Part shown: positions 17,600 to 26,071 of the stretch, piece after piece
Layout: every line of letters starts with the position of its first letter
How positions within the stretch are numbered: the first letter of the stretch is position 1
DNA from: Rhizobium sp. 007
GTDB taxonomy: Bacteria; Pseudomonadota; Alphaproteobacteria; Rhizobiales; Rhizobiaceae
Direction of reading: 5' to 3'
DNA length: 64,000 nt
Assembly (NCBI RefSeq): GCF_015353075.1
Contig: NZ_CP064187.1
Span: 2,914,001 to 2,978,000 of the forward strand
Translations under genes and position numbers: made by a program
Notes under the pieces: model-generated
What the model saw: the letters and a program-made list of their open reading frames with translations, nothing else
Database searches by the model: none
Told to the model about the DNA's origin: nothing

Positions 17600-17824
17600 A
17601 CCGGCCCGGCCGATCTTGCCGCCGACATGGGGTTACCTCGGCAAGCCGGGCGCGCCGCAAATGCAGGCCAAAGTGGAGAAGGCGCTCCTGAAGATCCAGT
17701 CGCACGGCAAGGCTGCCGGCATCCTGATGGCGACCTTGCGCTCGCCCGGCACTATGTCGAATTCGCCGCGACCTTCGTCTCCATCGGCAACGACGTGGCC
17801 GTGTTCGCAAATGCCGCAGCCTAG
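17600..17824 (+). pseudogene. HpcH/HpaI aldolase, 3' relic
   Basis: The sequence reads GPADLAADMG in frame 2, then YLGKPGAPQMQAKVEKALL and HGKAAGILMA in frame 3, then DLALARHYVEFAATFVSIGN in frame 2 again, ending at a TAG. This is the C-terminal third of a class II 2-oxo-acid aldolase of the HpcH/HpaI family. An extra T near 17633 and a missing G near 17731 shift the frame and then restore it. The metal-binding and catalytic N-terminal part is absent, so it is non-functional. Confidence 0.7.
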
Positions 17825-17878
17825 CGAGCGTCTGCGCTCCACCTCTGACGGCGGTGCCAGGCGTGCTTTGCTACTAGT

Positions 17879-17895
17879 GTAGTTAATATAACTAC
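17879..17895. promoter_or_regulatory. Palindromic operator of the Phd/PIN toxin-antitoxin operon
   Basis: GTAGTTA and TAACTAC form a perfect inverted repeat with a 3-nt ATA spacer, 15 bp upstream of the antitoxin start at 17911. Toxin-antitoxin operons of this kind are usually autorepressed by the antitoxin and complex at such a palindrome. It also overlaps the most AT-rich stretch, where the promoter is expected. Confidence 0.65.
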
Positions 17896-17910
17896 TTTAT
17901 GGAGGCGACA

Positions 17911-18156
17911 ATGGAGGAAGCTGTTTCGGCAGCCGATGCAAATCGCAAATTCTCTCTCATCCTGCGCAGCGTCAGGGAAGGGCATAGTTATGTCGTTACA
18001 AGTCATGGACGACCCGTGGCACGGATCATTCCTGCGGACAGGCGCGAAAATGTGGCGACTGGTGCTCGCAATGCTCTTTTGTCCCGTCTTGAACGGCAGT
18101 CAGTTGTGAATGCCGAACCGTGGACACGAGATGAACTGTATGAGGATGATCGGTGA
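17911..18156 (+). CDS. Phd/YefM-type antitoxin
   Basis: About 81 aa from the ATG at 17911, preceded by GGAGG; an upstream ATG at 17899 is also in frame but badly spaced. The N-terminal half is a Phd/YefM DNA-binding domain (EAVSAADANRKFSLILRSVR, then SYVVTSHGRPVARIIPA). The C-terminal tail, with WTRDELYEDDR, is the likely toxin-wrapping segment. The stop codon overlaps the GTG of the PIN toxin gene by 4 bp, so the two are translationally coupled. The protein should bind the palindrome directly upstream and neutralise the toxin. Homologues stabilise plasmids and islands, which fits this mosaic region. Confidence 0.88.
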   Translation: MEEAVSAADANRKFSLILRSVREGHSYVVTSHGRPVARIIPADRRENVATGARNALLSRLERQSVVNAEPWTRDELYEDDR

Positions 18157-18608
18157 AGGTCGCGCTCGATACCAATCTTCTCGCTTACGCGGAAGGCGTG
18201 AATGGAGCGGACAGGCAGGATATGGCCCTTTCCCTTTTGAGGCGCTTACCGGCGGATGCCACCGTTATACCGGTTCAGGTGCTCGGGGAGCTTTTCAACG
18301 TCCTTGTGCGTAAGGCGGGCAGGTCAAGGGACGAGGCGCGTGAAGCCTTGCTCAGCTGGCGTGACGCATTCTCCGTCGTCGAGACATCCGGAGAGGTCAT
18401 GCAAACGGCCGTTGATCTGGCGACGTCTCACAGATTCGGTATTTGGGACGCGGTGATCTTATCGGCGTCTTCGCAAGCGGGGTCCCGACTGCTTCTTTCG
18501 GAAGACATGCAGGAAGGCTTCACCTGGGGCGGTGTAACGGTGGTCAATCCATTCGCGGAAGTCCGGCATATGTTGCTGGATGCCTTGCTGGACGATTCGG
18601 ACAGGTAA
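18153..18608 (+). CDS. PIN-domain toxin (VapC-like ribonuclease)
   Basis: 151 aa, GTG start overlapping the antitoxin stop. The PIN fold's acidic active site is visible: ALDTNLLAYAEG with the first Asp, VLGELFNVLVRK with the Glu, and FGIWDAVILSAS with the second Asp, followed by LLLSEDMQEGF with the last acidic residues. VapC-type toxins are magnesium-dependent endoribonucleases, often cutting tRNA. All catalytic positions look present, so it may be active. Together with the Phd-like antitoxin it forms an apparently intact type II module in a region otherwise full of relics. Confidence 0.9.
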   Translation: MKVALDTNLLAYAEGVNGADRQDMALSLLRRLPADATVIPVQVLGELFNVLVRKAGRSRDEAREALLSWRDAFSVVETSGEVMQTAVDLATSHRFGIWDAVILSASSQAGSRLLLSEDMQEGFTWGGVTVVNPFAEVRHMLLDALLDDSDR

Positions 18609-19043
18609 GAGCGATCCGCGGGCCATGGGTGACTAACAGCAGGAATCGTTGGTTGCGAGCCCCCTGTACCTTTTTCATGTCGGCGCGTTGGTGTGAGTTG
18701 TTGACTGGCGTGACCGGGCCATCCCGTCGGGAGCAACCCAAAGCCCCCTGTGCTGCGAGCACCTGTTGCGGACCGGTGCCCCGGCGGGACGGCCGCGACA
18801 GGTGTCCGGTGGGAGGTTGCGCCGTCGAGCGCCAGTACAGGGAACGACGTATGTCGCGATGTATGAGACGATGGCGGAAGCGGCGTAAAATATTCCGAGA
18901 GCGGATGAAGGAACTTCCGGCAAAGTCCTGGTCAGAACGGAATAAATCCCCAAAGAGCCGCCGCGACGCCGATCAGCGAGAGATAGAATGTCGCTCCCAC
19001 TGAAAAGGACGCCTCGCTGCCAGCATCGACCATGTGATTACGC
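18609..19043. other. Stretch without a recognised gene
   Basis: About 435 bp between the toxin gene and the IS630 relic. Overlapping short ORFs on both strands show no family resemblance. On the minus strand, an ATG near 19033 opens a possible 32-residue peptide with one hydrophobic stretch (VGATFYLSLIGVAAALWGFI), but the support is weak. Confidence 0.35.
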
Positions 19044-19543
19044 CTGCTAGCTCGGATAGGGCAGAAGAACAAGATCACCCGGCGATGGGCAGGCAAAGGG
19101 CACAAGGCCTTCGGCACCACTCGATCAACGCACGATGTGGACCTATATCTTCGGAGCCATCTGCCCCAAGAAGGGCAAAGCTGCGGGCCTTGTTCTTCCC
19201 TGCTGCGACACCGACGCCATGAACCAGCATTTGCTCGAAATCAGCCAGGCCGTCGATGAAGGTGCTCATGCCGTGCTGATCGTTGATCAGGCTGGATGGC
19301 ACGTCACGCCGAAACTCAAAGTACCCCGACAACATCACGCTGCTGTTCCTGCCACCGCGGTCGCCCGAATTGAACCCTGTCGAGAACCTGTGGCAATTTA
19401 TGAGGGAGAACTGGTTGTCCAACCGGATATTCAAAGACTACGAGGACATCGTTTCCCGTTGCTGTGACGCATGGAACAAGCTGGTCGCACAGCCGTCGAA
19501 GATCATGTCGATTGGAATGCGTGATTGGGCGCACCGGTTTTGA
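19044..19543 (+). pseudogene. IS630-family transposase, 3' relic with frameshifts
   Basis: Three pieces in different frames rebuild the C-terminal half of an IS630-type DDE transposase: LARIGQKNKITRRWA, then GTRPSAPLDQRTMWTYIFGA through VLIVDQAGWHVTPKLKV, then PDNITLLFLPPRSPELNPVE through SIGMRDWAHRF. Shifts occur near 19090 and at the CCCC run 19324-19327, where three Cs would keep the frame. The DDE residues of this half (D in VDQAGWH, E in ELNPVENLW) are still visible. The 5' half is missing and no inverted repeats were found. Confidence 0.8.
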
Positions 19544-19821
19544 TTAGCGCTCGTTGGTAATAACGCTAGAATGACGGCATTATTACCCTCTCTTGAAAAT
19601 AATCTGGTTAACCAGGTCAAAAGTTTTGACGTTACCGAAGTACAGAAAGAAATAAAATTTGTGCCGCTTGAATTGACCCATATCGCTGGTTTCGAGCTTC
19701 AAAACGCACTTGTACTATTAATGCACTCAATGTGGTGCTTAGCCCTAACAATTGTTCGAAGGACTTGTTGTTTTGAGCTGCAGGATCTAAGCAAGCCATT
19801 AATTGGACTGGGAGGGCGGCA
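19544..19821. other. AT-richer stretch without a confident gene
   Basis: A 100-codon ORF spans 19571-19873, but its codon use and composition look unlike the neighbours and no family is recognised. The stretch is visibly lower in GC than its surroundings. It may hold the promoter for the small CxxC protein that follows. Confidence 0.35.
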
Positions 19822-20022
19822 ATGGAGCCACTGTCGACATGGGCCTGCGATGGATGCGGCGAAAAAAGAGTAGATGTATTAGCAGATCTATGGAAGATGC
19901 TGCGCGTCTCTATAACCAGACACAATGGGAAGTCTTTGTTTGACGGCACGGTAAACCTTTGCCCTACTTGCCAACGCCAGCTTCTTCATCAGATCAAATC
20001 GCATAAGTTGTTCAGCCGTTAA
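19822..20022 (+). CDS. Small CxxC...CxxC protein, possible zinc ribbon
   Basis: 66 aa, beginning MEPLSTWACDGCGEKRVDVL. GGGAGGG lies 7-8 nt upstream of the ATG. Two Cys pairs, CDGC near residue 9 and CPTC near residue 47, are spaced as in small zinc ribbons. The middle holds LWKMLRVSITRHNGKSLFDG. No signal peptide or membrane segment is present. I do not recognise a named family. The good ribosome-binding site and metal-ligand pattern make it more believable than the surrounding short ORFs. It could be a small nucleic-acid-binding or regulatory protein; function unknown. Confidence 0.5.
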   Translation: MEPLSTWACDGCGEKRVDVLADLWKMLRVSITRHNGKSLFDGTVNLCPTCQRQLLHQIKSHKLFSR

Positions 20023-20284
20023 TGATCTGGACTGTCGGGCGCACCATCTGCGAGCTCTTCGCCACGTCTCGCAGCCGGCTGGAATGTTCCATCGCGCTTT
20101 GCAAAGGAGGAGGCGAAGAACATAGGCGCTGTTGACGGTGTGAAAGACATCGGCGCCTCCAAACGAACATTCCGCCACCAGCAAAGAATATATGCCGATT
20201 ACTCAAGTCCGGAACTATGGTGGCTTTTGCTACCGAAGAGCGGACAACCGCCATACGACCAGTCGCCTTGACGTCGACATCTCT

Positions 20285-21109
20285 TCAATATTGCGCGATG
20301 TCGCCCGTTTCAGATTGCGCGAGCGTCAGGGGATAGCGCTCCGGATGATGCACAAGGGCCGTGAGGTTCACCGGCCGGTTGCGGTTGTCGAAGGCAATCT
20401 GATCGACGGTCAAGACAGCGGCCGGCGAATGCAAGCCAAGCATGTCGGCCTCGTCAGCAGACGCCAGACGCGCGCTCAAGGTTGTTTGCCCGCGCGACGG
20501 ATGGATGTGATGGTGCTGGCGCAGTTCCGCATAGAGCGAGCGGTTGCCCACCGTCCAATCCAGGTCCACAAGGCCAGGAACGCGCGCGGCCGGCAGCCAA
20601 TCCGTCTGAATGACAACCGGGATCTCATCGAGCAAGCGCAATCGGGAGAGCACGACGACATCGGCGCCGGGCGGCAGGAAAAGCGGCCGGCTGATCTCCA
20701 GCGGTGCACGAAGGACACGTGCCTCGATCAGGCGATGTCCAGGAACGCGGCCGTTCGAAATGGCTGTGGCGGTGAAGCTCTTGAGAACCTGCAGCTCGAA
20801 GCCGCCGCTATGCTCTGCCACATAAAGCCCTTTGCCCGGCTGGCTCGTCACCACGCCTTGCTGGACCAACTCGCGTATTGCGTGCCGAATGGTGATCCGA
20901 CTGACATCGAAAAGATCAACTAATTCGCGTTCCGAGGGCAATTTTCCCCGCAACGGCAGCTTGCCGTTCCGAATCGACGTCAAAAGCGCTTCATAGACTT
21001 GCTTGTGGAGCGGCCGGGGATCTTCGCGATCCACCAGACTCTGAGGCATAATGGAAAGCGGGCGCTCCTGACGCTTGTTCAAACCTTTTCCCCTTTCCTT
21101 TGCTGTCAT
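20285..21109 (-). CDS. GntR-family regulator, HutC subfamily (UTRA domain)
   Basis: 274 aa from the chosen ATG at 21109 (MTAKERGKGLNKRQ). A longer in-frame extension upstream crosses the promoter region and is not expected to be translated. The N-terminal winged helix is typical: PLHKQVYEALLTSIRNGKLP, LPSERELVDLFDVSRITIRH and LVQQGVVTSQPGKGLYVAE. The C-terminal UTRA domain (about 110-270) binds small ligands, often sugars or their phosphates. The gene is divergent from the ABC-transporter operon starting at 21243, and a 16-bp operator-like palindrome lies between them. It is therefore the likely repressor of the transporter genes, relieved by the transported sugar or a product. Confidence 0.92.
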   Translation of the reverse strand: MTAKERGKGLNKRQERPLSIMPQSLVDREDPRPLHKQVYEALLTSIRNGKLPLRGKLPSERELVDLFDVSRITIRHAIRELVQQGVVTSQPGKGLYVAEHSGGFELQVLKSFTATAISNGRVPGHRLIEARVLRAPLEISRPLFLPPGADVVVLSRLRLLDEIPVVIQTDWLPAARVPGLVDLDWTVGNRSLYAELRQHHHIHPSRGQTTLSARLASADEADMLGLHSPAAVLTVDQIAFDNRNRPVNLTALVHHPERYPLTLAQSETGDIAQY

Positions 21110-21157
21110 TTTGCAACCACTCTCCACGTAATTCTCGACAAAGTCCATATTGACATG

Positions 21158-21173
21158 ACTGGATATAACCAGT
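21158..21173. promoter_or_regulatory. GntR/HutC-type operator
   Basis: ACTGG and CCAGT form an inverted repeat with a 6-nt ATATAA centre, in the divergent spacer between the GntR gene and the first transporter gene. HutC-subfamily proteins typically bind A/T-centred palindromes with CTGG or TGGT arms. The site lies 49 bp from the GntR start and 70 bp from the binding-protein start, so it could control both. Confidence 0.7.
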
Positions 21174-21242
21174 CCTAATGTGTGCCCAGGAGCCATAGAG
21201 TTCCATAGATACCGAAGCGCTATCACAAAAAGGGAACAGTTC

Positions 21243-22499
21243 ATGTTGAAGAGAAGTCTTGCTGCTTTAGCCATCTCCGTCGGCATCTGGACCGGGAACG
21301 CCCATGCGGAAACCATTTCCGTATTCTGCTCGCCGACCGAGTTCGAGCTTTGTACGACGGTCGCCAATGCCTGGAAGGAAAAGACCGGCAACGAGGCGAA
21401 GATCAACAAGATGCCGGCTTTGCTGGATGATGCCATCCCGCTTTATCAGCAGCTGCTGGCGTCGAAATCCAAGGACATCGACGTCCTGTTCCTGGACGTC
21501 ATTTGGCTCGGCATGTTCAAAAACAACCTGCTCGACCTGAAGACCCTGGTGCCGCAGGCAGACCAGGACAAGCATTTCGCCTCGACGCTCGGCGCAGCCA
21601 AGCTTGACGGCAAGCTGGTCGCCATGCCCGCCTATATGGATGTCGGGCTGATGTATTATCGCAAGGATCTTCTGGAGAAATACGGCAAGCAGCCGCCGAA
21701 GACCTGGGACGAGCTTGCAGCCAGTGCAAAGGAAATCCAGGACAAGGAACGCGCCGCCGGCAATGGCGAGATGTGGGGCTATGCCTGGCAGGCCAAGAGC
21801 TACGAAGGTCTTACCTGCGACGCTATCGAACTGATCGCCTCAAATGGCGGCGGCACGATCATCTCGGACGATGGCAAGGTGACGATCGACAATCCGCAGG
21901 CAGCCGAAGCGATAGAGAAGGCCAAAGGCTGGATCGGCAGCATCAGCCCGGAAGGCGTTCTGAACTACGATGAGGAAGCCTCCCGCGCGATCTTCGAGTC
22001 CGGGAACGCGGTTTTCCATCGCAACTGGCCTTATGTTTGGGGAACGACCCACCAGAAAGGCAGTGCTGTCATCGACAAGGTCGGCGTGATGCCGCTTCCC
22101 GTCGGCAAGGAGGGCCAAAAGTCGAGCGGCTGCCTCGGCCCGATGTATTACGGCGTTTCAAAGTTCAGTGCCAAGCCCGAGGTTGCGGCCGATTTCGTCA
22201 ACTTCATCACCGCACCCGACATGCAGAAGATGCGGGCGATCGAGGCGGCCTACAACCCGTCGATCCAGGCGCTTTACAGCGATCCGGACGTGCTGGCAAA
22301 ATTGCCCTTCCTCAAGGACAACCAGCAGGCATTCGCCGATAGCGCAAGCCGTCCCTCAGGCTATACCGGCACGAGCTATAACCGCGTTTCGCAAGCCTTC
22401 TATCGCTCGGTCCACGACATGCTTTCAGGCGGCGGCGATATCAAGGCAGGGCTGAGCGCCCTTGCAGCGCGACTTGAGAAGCTGAAGGAGAGCCGTTGA
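21243..22499 (+). CDS. Sugar ABC transporter substrate-binding protein 1
   Basis: 418 aa from the ATG at 21243. A signal peptide (LKRSLAALAISVGIWTGNAHA) leads to a family 1 extracellular solute-binding protein resembling the trehalose/maltose-binding ThuE group: FCSPTEFELCTTVANAWKEK, DVLFLDVIWLGMF, MPAYMDVGLMYYRKDLLEKY and PPKTWDELAASAKEIQ. It captures a sugar in the periplasm and delivers it to the membrane complex encoded downstream. The stop is followed by a strong hairpin (22511-22556) before the ATPase gene, a usual device for higher expression of the binding protein. An oligosaccharide substrate of the trehalose/maltose type is likely but not certain. Confidence 0.92.
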   Translation: MLKRSLAALAISVGIWTGNAHAETISVFCSPTEFELCTTVANAWKEKTGNEAKINKMPALLDDAIPLYQQLLASKSKDIDVLFLDVIWLGMFKNNLLDLKTLVPQADQDKHFASTLGAAKLDGKLVAMPAYMDVGLMYYRKDLLEKYGKQPPKTWDELAASAKEIQDKERAAGNGEMWGYAWQAKSYEGLTCDAIELIASNGGGTIISDDGKVTIDNPQAAEAIEKAKGWIGSISPEGVLNYDEEASRAIFESGNAVFHRNWPYVWGTTHQKGSAVIDKVGVMPLPVGKEGQKSSGCLGPMYYGVSKFSAKPEVAADFVNFITAPDMQKMRAIEAAYNPSIQALYSDPDVLAKLPFLKDNQQAFADSASRPSGYTGTSYNRVSQAFYRSVHDMLSGGGDIKAGLSALAARLEKLKESR

Positions 22500-22510
22500 G
22501 GCTTTTCTGA

Positions 22511-22556
22511 CAAGCCGGCGCGAGCAGGACCCCTTGCTGCTCGCGCGGCCGGCTTG
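22511..22556 (+). promoter_or_regulatory. Intercistronic hairpin after binding-protein gene 1
   Basis: CAAGCCGG and CGCGAGCAG pair with CTGCTCGCG and CCGGCTTG across a short loop, with a 3-nt bulge. No T-run follows. Such hairpins between a binding-protein gene and the next cistron usually protect the upstream mRNA or attenuate transcription. A second small hairpin, CGGCCACT paired with AGTGGCCG at 22569-22586, follows and precedes a TTGCTTTT stretch. Confidence 0.7.
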
Positions 22557-22620
22557 CCTGCCGTGCAGCCGGCCACTGAAGTGGCCGTTGCTTTTCAGCA
22601 TAATCAAGTTCGGGTGTAAG

Positions 22621-23736
22621 ATGGCATCGGTTTCACTGGACTCCGTTTCAAAAAGCTATGGCACGCATTCCGTGATCGAAGATGTCGATCTCAGGATCAG
22701 GGACGGCGAGTTCATCGTCTTTGTCGGCCCGTCTGGTTGCGGCAAGTCTACCTTGCTGCGTATCGTCGCCGGTCTGGTGTCCCCGACAAAGGGCGCCGTC
22801 AGCATCGGCGGCGACGATGTCACCGACGTTCCGGCCTCCAAGAGGGGCGTTGCCTTTGTCTTCCAATCCTATGCGCTCTATCCGCATATGAGCGTTGCGC
22901 GCAATATCGGCTTTGCGCTGGAAACGCTCGGTCTTGCGCGGACCGCCATCAGCGACAAGGTGCTCGCCGTTGCAAGAATGCTCAAGGTCGATCATCTCCT
23001 GGATCGCCGTCCAAGAGAGTTGTCCGGCGGCCAACGCCAGCGTGTTGCGATCGGCCGGGCGCTGGTCCGTCAGCCGGAGATCTTTCTTTTCGACGAGCCG
23101 CTTTCGAACCTGGACTCCGATCTGCGCATGGAGATGCGCATGGAGATCGCCAAGCTTCACGACGAACTCAAGACGACGATGATCTATGTGACGCACGATC
23201 AGTCCGAAGCCATGACGCTCGCCGACAGGATCGTTGTTCTCAATCACGGGCGCATCGAGCAGGTGGGTACCCCGCAAACCCTTTACCACGCGCCGGACAA
23301 CCGCTTCGTGGCAAGCTTCATCGGAAGCCCACGGATGAACTTCCTGTCCGTTTCCATGCGAGATGCCGCCGGCGGCAAGAAGATTGCAGGCCCTGGTGGA
23401 CTTTCTGTTGACGCAGGATTTCTGGGCTCCGATGCAACGGCAGCGACCATCGGCGTGAGGCCCGAAGCCCTTACCATCGCAGCCGACGGCACCGGGCGCA
23501 TATCAGGCGTCCTGGAGCGTGTCGAGGACCTCGGGCATGAGCATTTTGCCTATTGCCGCATTACGGAAGAGGTCGTGTGGGTGATCCGGGTGAATGTTCC
23601 GCCTGCCAAGGAAATGATCGGCCTGCGGATCGGACTGAAGTTTGCTGACGAGGCGGTATTCGTCTTCGACGCGGCGGACCGGCGGATCCCGCAAAAAAGG
23701 GCGACTGCCAGCAATGTGAGGGCAGCAGAGCAATGA
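22621..23736 (+). CDS. Sugar ABC transporter ATP-binding protein 1 (MalK/UgpC type)
   Basis: 371 aa, start MASVSLDSVSKSYG. ABC ATPase motifs are complete: Walker A GPSGCGKST, signature LSGGQRQRVAIGRALV, Walker B IFLFDEPLSNLD and switch THDQ. The C-terminal about 120 residues form the OB-type regulatory domain of the MalK/UgpC/MsmK group (IGVRPEALTI). It energises import together with the two permeases that follow; its TGA overlaps the next ATG by 4 bp. An upstream in-frame ATG at 22534 lies inside the hairpin region and is unlikely. A paralogue at 30460-31593 serves the second transporter. Confidence 0.95.
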   Translation: MASVSLDSVSKSYGTHSVIEDVDLRIRDGEFIVFVGPSGCGKSTLLRIVAGLVSPTKGAVSIGGDDVTDVPASKRGVAFVFQSYALYPHMSVARNIGFALETLGLARTAISDKVLAVARMLKVDHLLDRRPRELSGGQRQRVAIGRALVRQPEIFLFDEPLSNLDSDLRMEMRMEIAKLHDELKTTMIYVTHDQSEAMTLADRIVVLNHGRIEQVGTPQTLYHAPDNRFVASFIGSPRMNFLSVSMRDAAGGKKIAGPGGLSVDAGFLGSDATAATIGVRPEALTIAADGTGRISGVLERVEDLGHEHFAYCRITEEVVWVIRVNVPPAKEMIGLRIGLKFADEAVFVFDAADRRIPQKRATASNVRAAEQ

Positions 23737-24632
23737 GCGCGCGTCTGGCACGCCGCGACCACATGGCCGCATGGCTTTTCCTCATCCCCGTCATCATCGT
23801 GATGCTGCTCGTCGCCGTCTGGCCTCTCGCGCGGACCTTCTTCTTTTCCTTCACTGATGCCTATCTTGATGATCCTTCCATCTATTCCATGGTTGGGATC
23901 GATAATTTTCTCGACGTGATCAACGACAGAAGCTGGTGGGTGGCGGTCAGGAACACGATCGTCTTCACGGTCATTTCCGTTGCGATCGAAACCGTTCTCG
24001 GCCTTGCAATTGCGCTTTTGATCAATGAGGCCATCCCGGGACGGGGGCTGGTGCGTGCTGCCATCCTCGTCCCTTGGGCGATCCCTGTCGTCGTTTCCGC
24101 AAAAATCTGGGAATGGATGCTGAACGACCAGTTCGGGGTGCTCAACAAGATCCTGATCGGACTGGGCTTTATCGATCACGGAATAGCCTGGACGGCGAGC
24201 AGCTCGCTGATCATGGGCGTCATCATTTTTGCCGACGTGTGGATGACGACGCCTTTCATGGTCCTGTTGATCCTTGCCGGACTGCAGCTGATTTCGCCGG
24301 AAATATTCGAAGCTGCGGAGGTGGACGGCATTCCGGCGTGGAAGCGCTTCTGGTCGATCACCTTGCCGATGCTTCGACCGGCGATCGGCGTGGCCGTGCT
24401 CTTTCGCGTGCTCGATGCCCTTCGGATGTTCGACCTTGCCTATGTCATGGCTGCCAGCAATGAGAATGTCATGACTGTGTCGATCTATGCGCGTGACAGG
24501 CTCATCAGCTTTCAGGAGCTGGGTGTCGGCTCGGCCGCATCGACATGGGTGTTCCTCTTGGTGGCGCTCGCCGCCATCATCATCATCGGCGCGCTGCGTC
24601 TCGATCGCGCAAGCGGGGAGCTGACGAAATGA
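23733..24632 (+). CDS. Sugar ABC transporter permease 1A (MalF type)
   Basis: 299 aa with about six membrane segments (WLFLIPVIIVMLLVAVWPLA at the start). The coupling loop EAA motif is present: EAAEVDGIPAWKRFWSITLP. This is the MalF-like permease of a CUT1 carbohydrate transporter. It overlaps the ATPase stop by 4 bp and its own TGA overlaps the start of the MalG-type gene by 4 bp. The lack of a large periplasmic loop is usual for rhizobial members such as ThuF. Confidence 0.95.
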   Translation: MSARLARRDHMAAWLFLIPVIIVMLLVAVWPLARTFFFSFTDAYLDDPSIYSMVGIDNFLDVINDRSWWVAVRNTIVFTVISVAIETVLGLAIALLINEAIPGRGLVRAAILVPWAIPVVVSAKIWEWMLNDQFGVLNKILIGLGFIDHGIAWTASSSLIMGVIIFADVWMTTPFMVLLILAGLQLISPEIFEAAEVDGIPAWKRFWSITLPMLRPAIGVAVLFRVLDALRMFDLAYVMAASNENVMTVSIYARDRLISFQELGVGSAASTWVFLLVALAAIIIIGALRLDRASGELTK

Positions 24633-25507
24633 CGGACGTTGCACTCTACAGAACGGTACGCAAACCTGCCGCCTACTACCGGGTGCGGCGACGCATCGTG
24701 AGGCTCTTTCAGTCCGCAGCACTCCTGCTCGTGCTGATCTACACGCTTTTCCCCTACTACTGGGCTTTCGTGTCTTCGACGAAGCAGGGCGCAGCGCTCT
24801 ACCGGGCTGCACTCGTTCCCGCGCTCGATTTCACCTACTACCGGCAGCTGATCGACAATCCGGTCTTCATGGGCTCGCTTCTCAATTCCGCCTATGTCGC
24901 GGTGGCGACGACGTTCTTGTCGCTTTTCATCGGCCTCAGTGCCGCTTATGCGCTCGGGCGGATCGATTTTCCGCAGCGCCGGACACTGCTGATGATCATT
25001 CTGATGATCTCGATCTTTCCACAGGTCGTCGTTCTCTCCGGCATGTTCGAGCTGATCAACTGGATGGGGTTGTTCAATCGTCCAAGCGCGCTGGTTCTGA
25101 CCTATCTTCTCTCGACAGTGCCGTTCACGACCTGGGTTCTCACGACCTTCATCCGGGAATTCCCGCGTGAGCTGGAAGAAGCGGCAATCATCGACGGATG
25201 CTCGCATTTTCGCATTCTGATGAAGATCCTGCTGCCGCTGATGGGCCCGTCGCTCGCCAGCACCGGCATTTTGGCCTTCATCCTGGCGTGGAACGAGTTC
25301 CTCTTCGCACTCACCTTCACTTTGACGGACGAGAACCGCACGGTGCCGGTTGCAATCGGCCTCATTGCCGGAAACAGCCGCTACGAATATCCCTTCGGCC
25401 AGATCATGGCGGCCTCGGTTACCGTCACCCTCCCCCTCATTTTGGTGGTGCTTTTCTTCCAGCGCCGCATCGTTGCGGGTCTGACGGCAGGCGCGGTCAA
25501 GGGATGA
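24629..25507 (+). CDS. Sugar ABC transporter permease 1B (MalG type)
   Basis: 292 aa from the ATG at 24629 that overlaps the previous stop. Six membrane segments are visible, and the EAA loop reads EEAAIIDGCSHFRILMKILL. The N-terminal LVLIYTLFPYYWAFVSSTKQ is the usual MalG-type start. It pairs with permease 1A to form the channel of the first transporter. It is followed after 18 bp by a GNAT gene, so the operon probably continues. Confidence 0.95.
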   Translation: MTDVALYRTVRKPAAYYRVRRRIVRLFQSAALLLVLIYTLFPYYWAFVSSTKQGAALYRAALVPALDFTYYRQLIDNPVFMGSLLNSAYVAVATTFLSLFIGLSAAYALGRIDFPQRRTLLMIILMISIFPQVVVLSGMFELINWMGLFNRPSALVLTYLLSTVPFTTWVLTTFIREFPRELEEAAIIDGCSHFRILMKILLPLMGPSLASTGILAFILAWNEFLFALTFTLTDENRTVPVAIGLIAGNSRYEYPFGQIMAASVTVTLPLILVVLFFQRRIVAGLTAGAVKG

Positions 25508-25525
25508 AAGACAAAGGACACAGTC

Positions 25526-26050
25526 ATGGACATGCTGGTAAAACTCTACGAACTTAAACCCGATCGCGCGCTGGAGAAGCGTTTGGCAGATCAGGACATC
25601 CTGATCCGCCGGGTGCTTGCACCCGAGCTCAAAGCGCTCACCTCGTGGATCGAGCCGCGCTTTGGCGCCGGATGGGCGTCGGAGGCGACCGTTGCCACAA
25701 TGCGCCAGCCGCCGTCGTGTTTTGTTGCTGTCAAAGACGGTGAGCTCATCGGCTTTGCTTGCCACGAGGCGACGGCCAAAGGCTTCTTTGGGCCGACAGG
25801 CGTGGATGTTTCAGCCCGCGGCCATGGCGTCGGTCAGGCCTTGCTGCTTGCCACCCTGCTCGACATGCACGCCCAGGGTTACGCCTATGGCATAATTGGC
25901 GGCGCCGGCCCGATGGAATTTTATCGCCGCAGCGTTGGCGCGATCCCGATCGAAGGTTCCGTTCCGGGAATTTATCGTGACATGCTTGCGATAGCCAATC
26001 CAAGCGAAGTCTCGGAATCTGAGAAACTGCCAACGGAAAAGCAGCGGTGA
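25526..26050 (+). CDS. GNAT-family N-acetyltransferase
   Basis: 174 aa. The acetyl-CoA binding signature is present as VDVSARGHGVGQALLLATL, following beta strand 4 (GFFGPTGVDV); the C-terminal EFYRRSVGAIPIEGSVPGIY completes the fold. It lies 18 bp after permease 1B, likely in the same operon. In sugar-transport clusters such enzymes often acetylate an amino sugar or an amine derived from the substrate, but the acceptor is unknown. A stretch of 131 bp with a strong palindrome follows before the dehydrogenase gene, so the operon may end here. Confidence 0.88.
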   Translation: MDMLVKLYELKPDRALEKRLADQDILIRRVLAPELKALTSWIEPRFGAGWASEATVATMRQPPSCFVAVKDGELIGFACHEATAKGFFGPTGVDVSARGHGVGQALLLATLLDMHAQGYAYGIIGGAGPMEFYRRSVGAIPIEGSVPGIYRDMLAIANPSEVSESEKLPTEKQR

Positions 26051-26071
26051 TATCGCGGTCCCACTTTCGGC

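Noticed and set aside
18443..19003. 186-codon plus-strand frame after the PIN toxin
   Set aside because: It begins inside the toxin gene in another frame, has an Arg-rich composition and shows no family resemblance.
23550..24812. 420-codon minus-strand frame opposite the ABC permease genes
   Set aside because: It is antisense to ATPase 1, permease 1A and permease 1B, all with clear family motifs; its own translation is R/D/H-rich and unrelated to any family.
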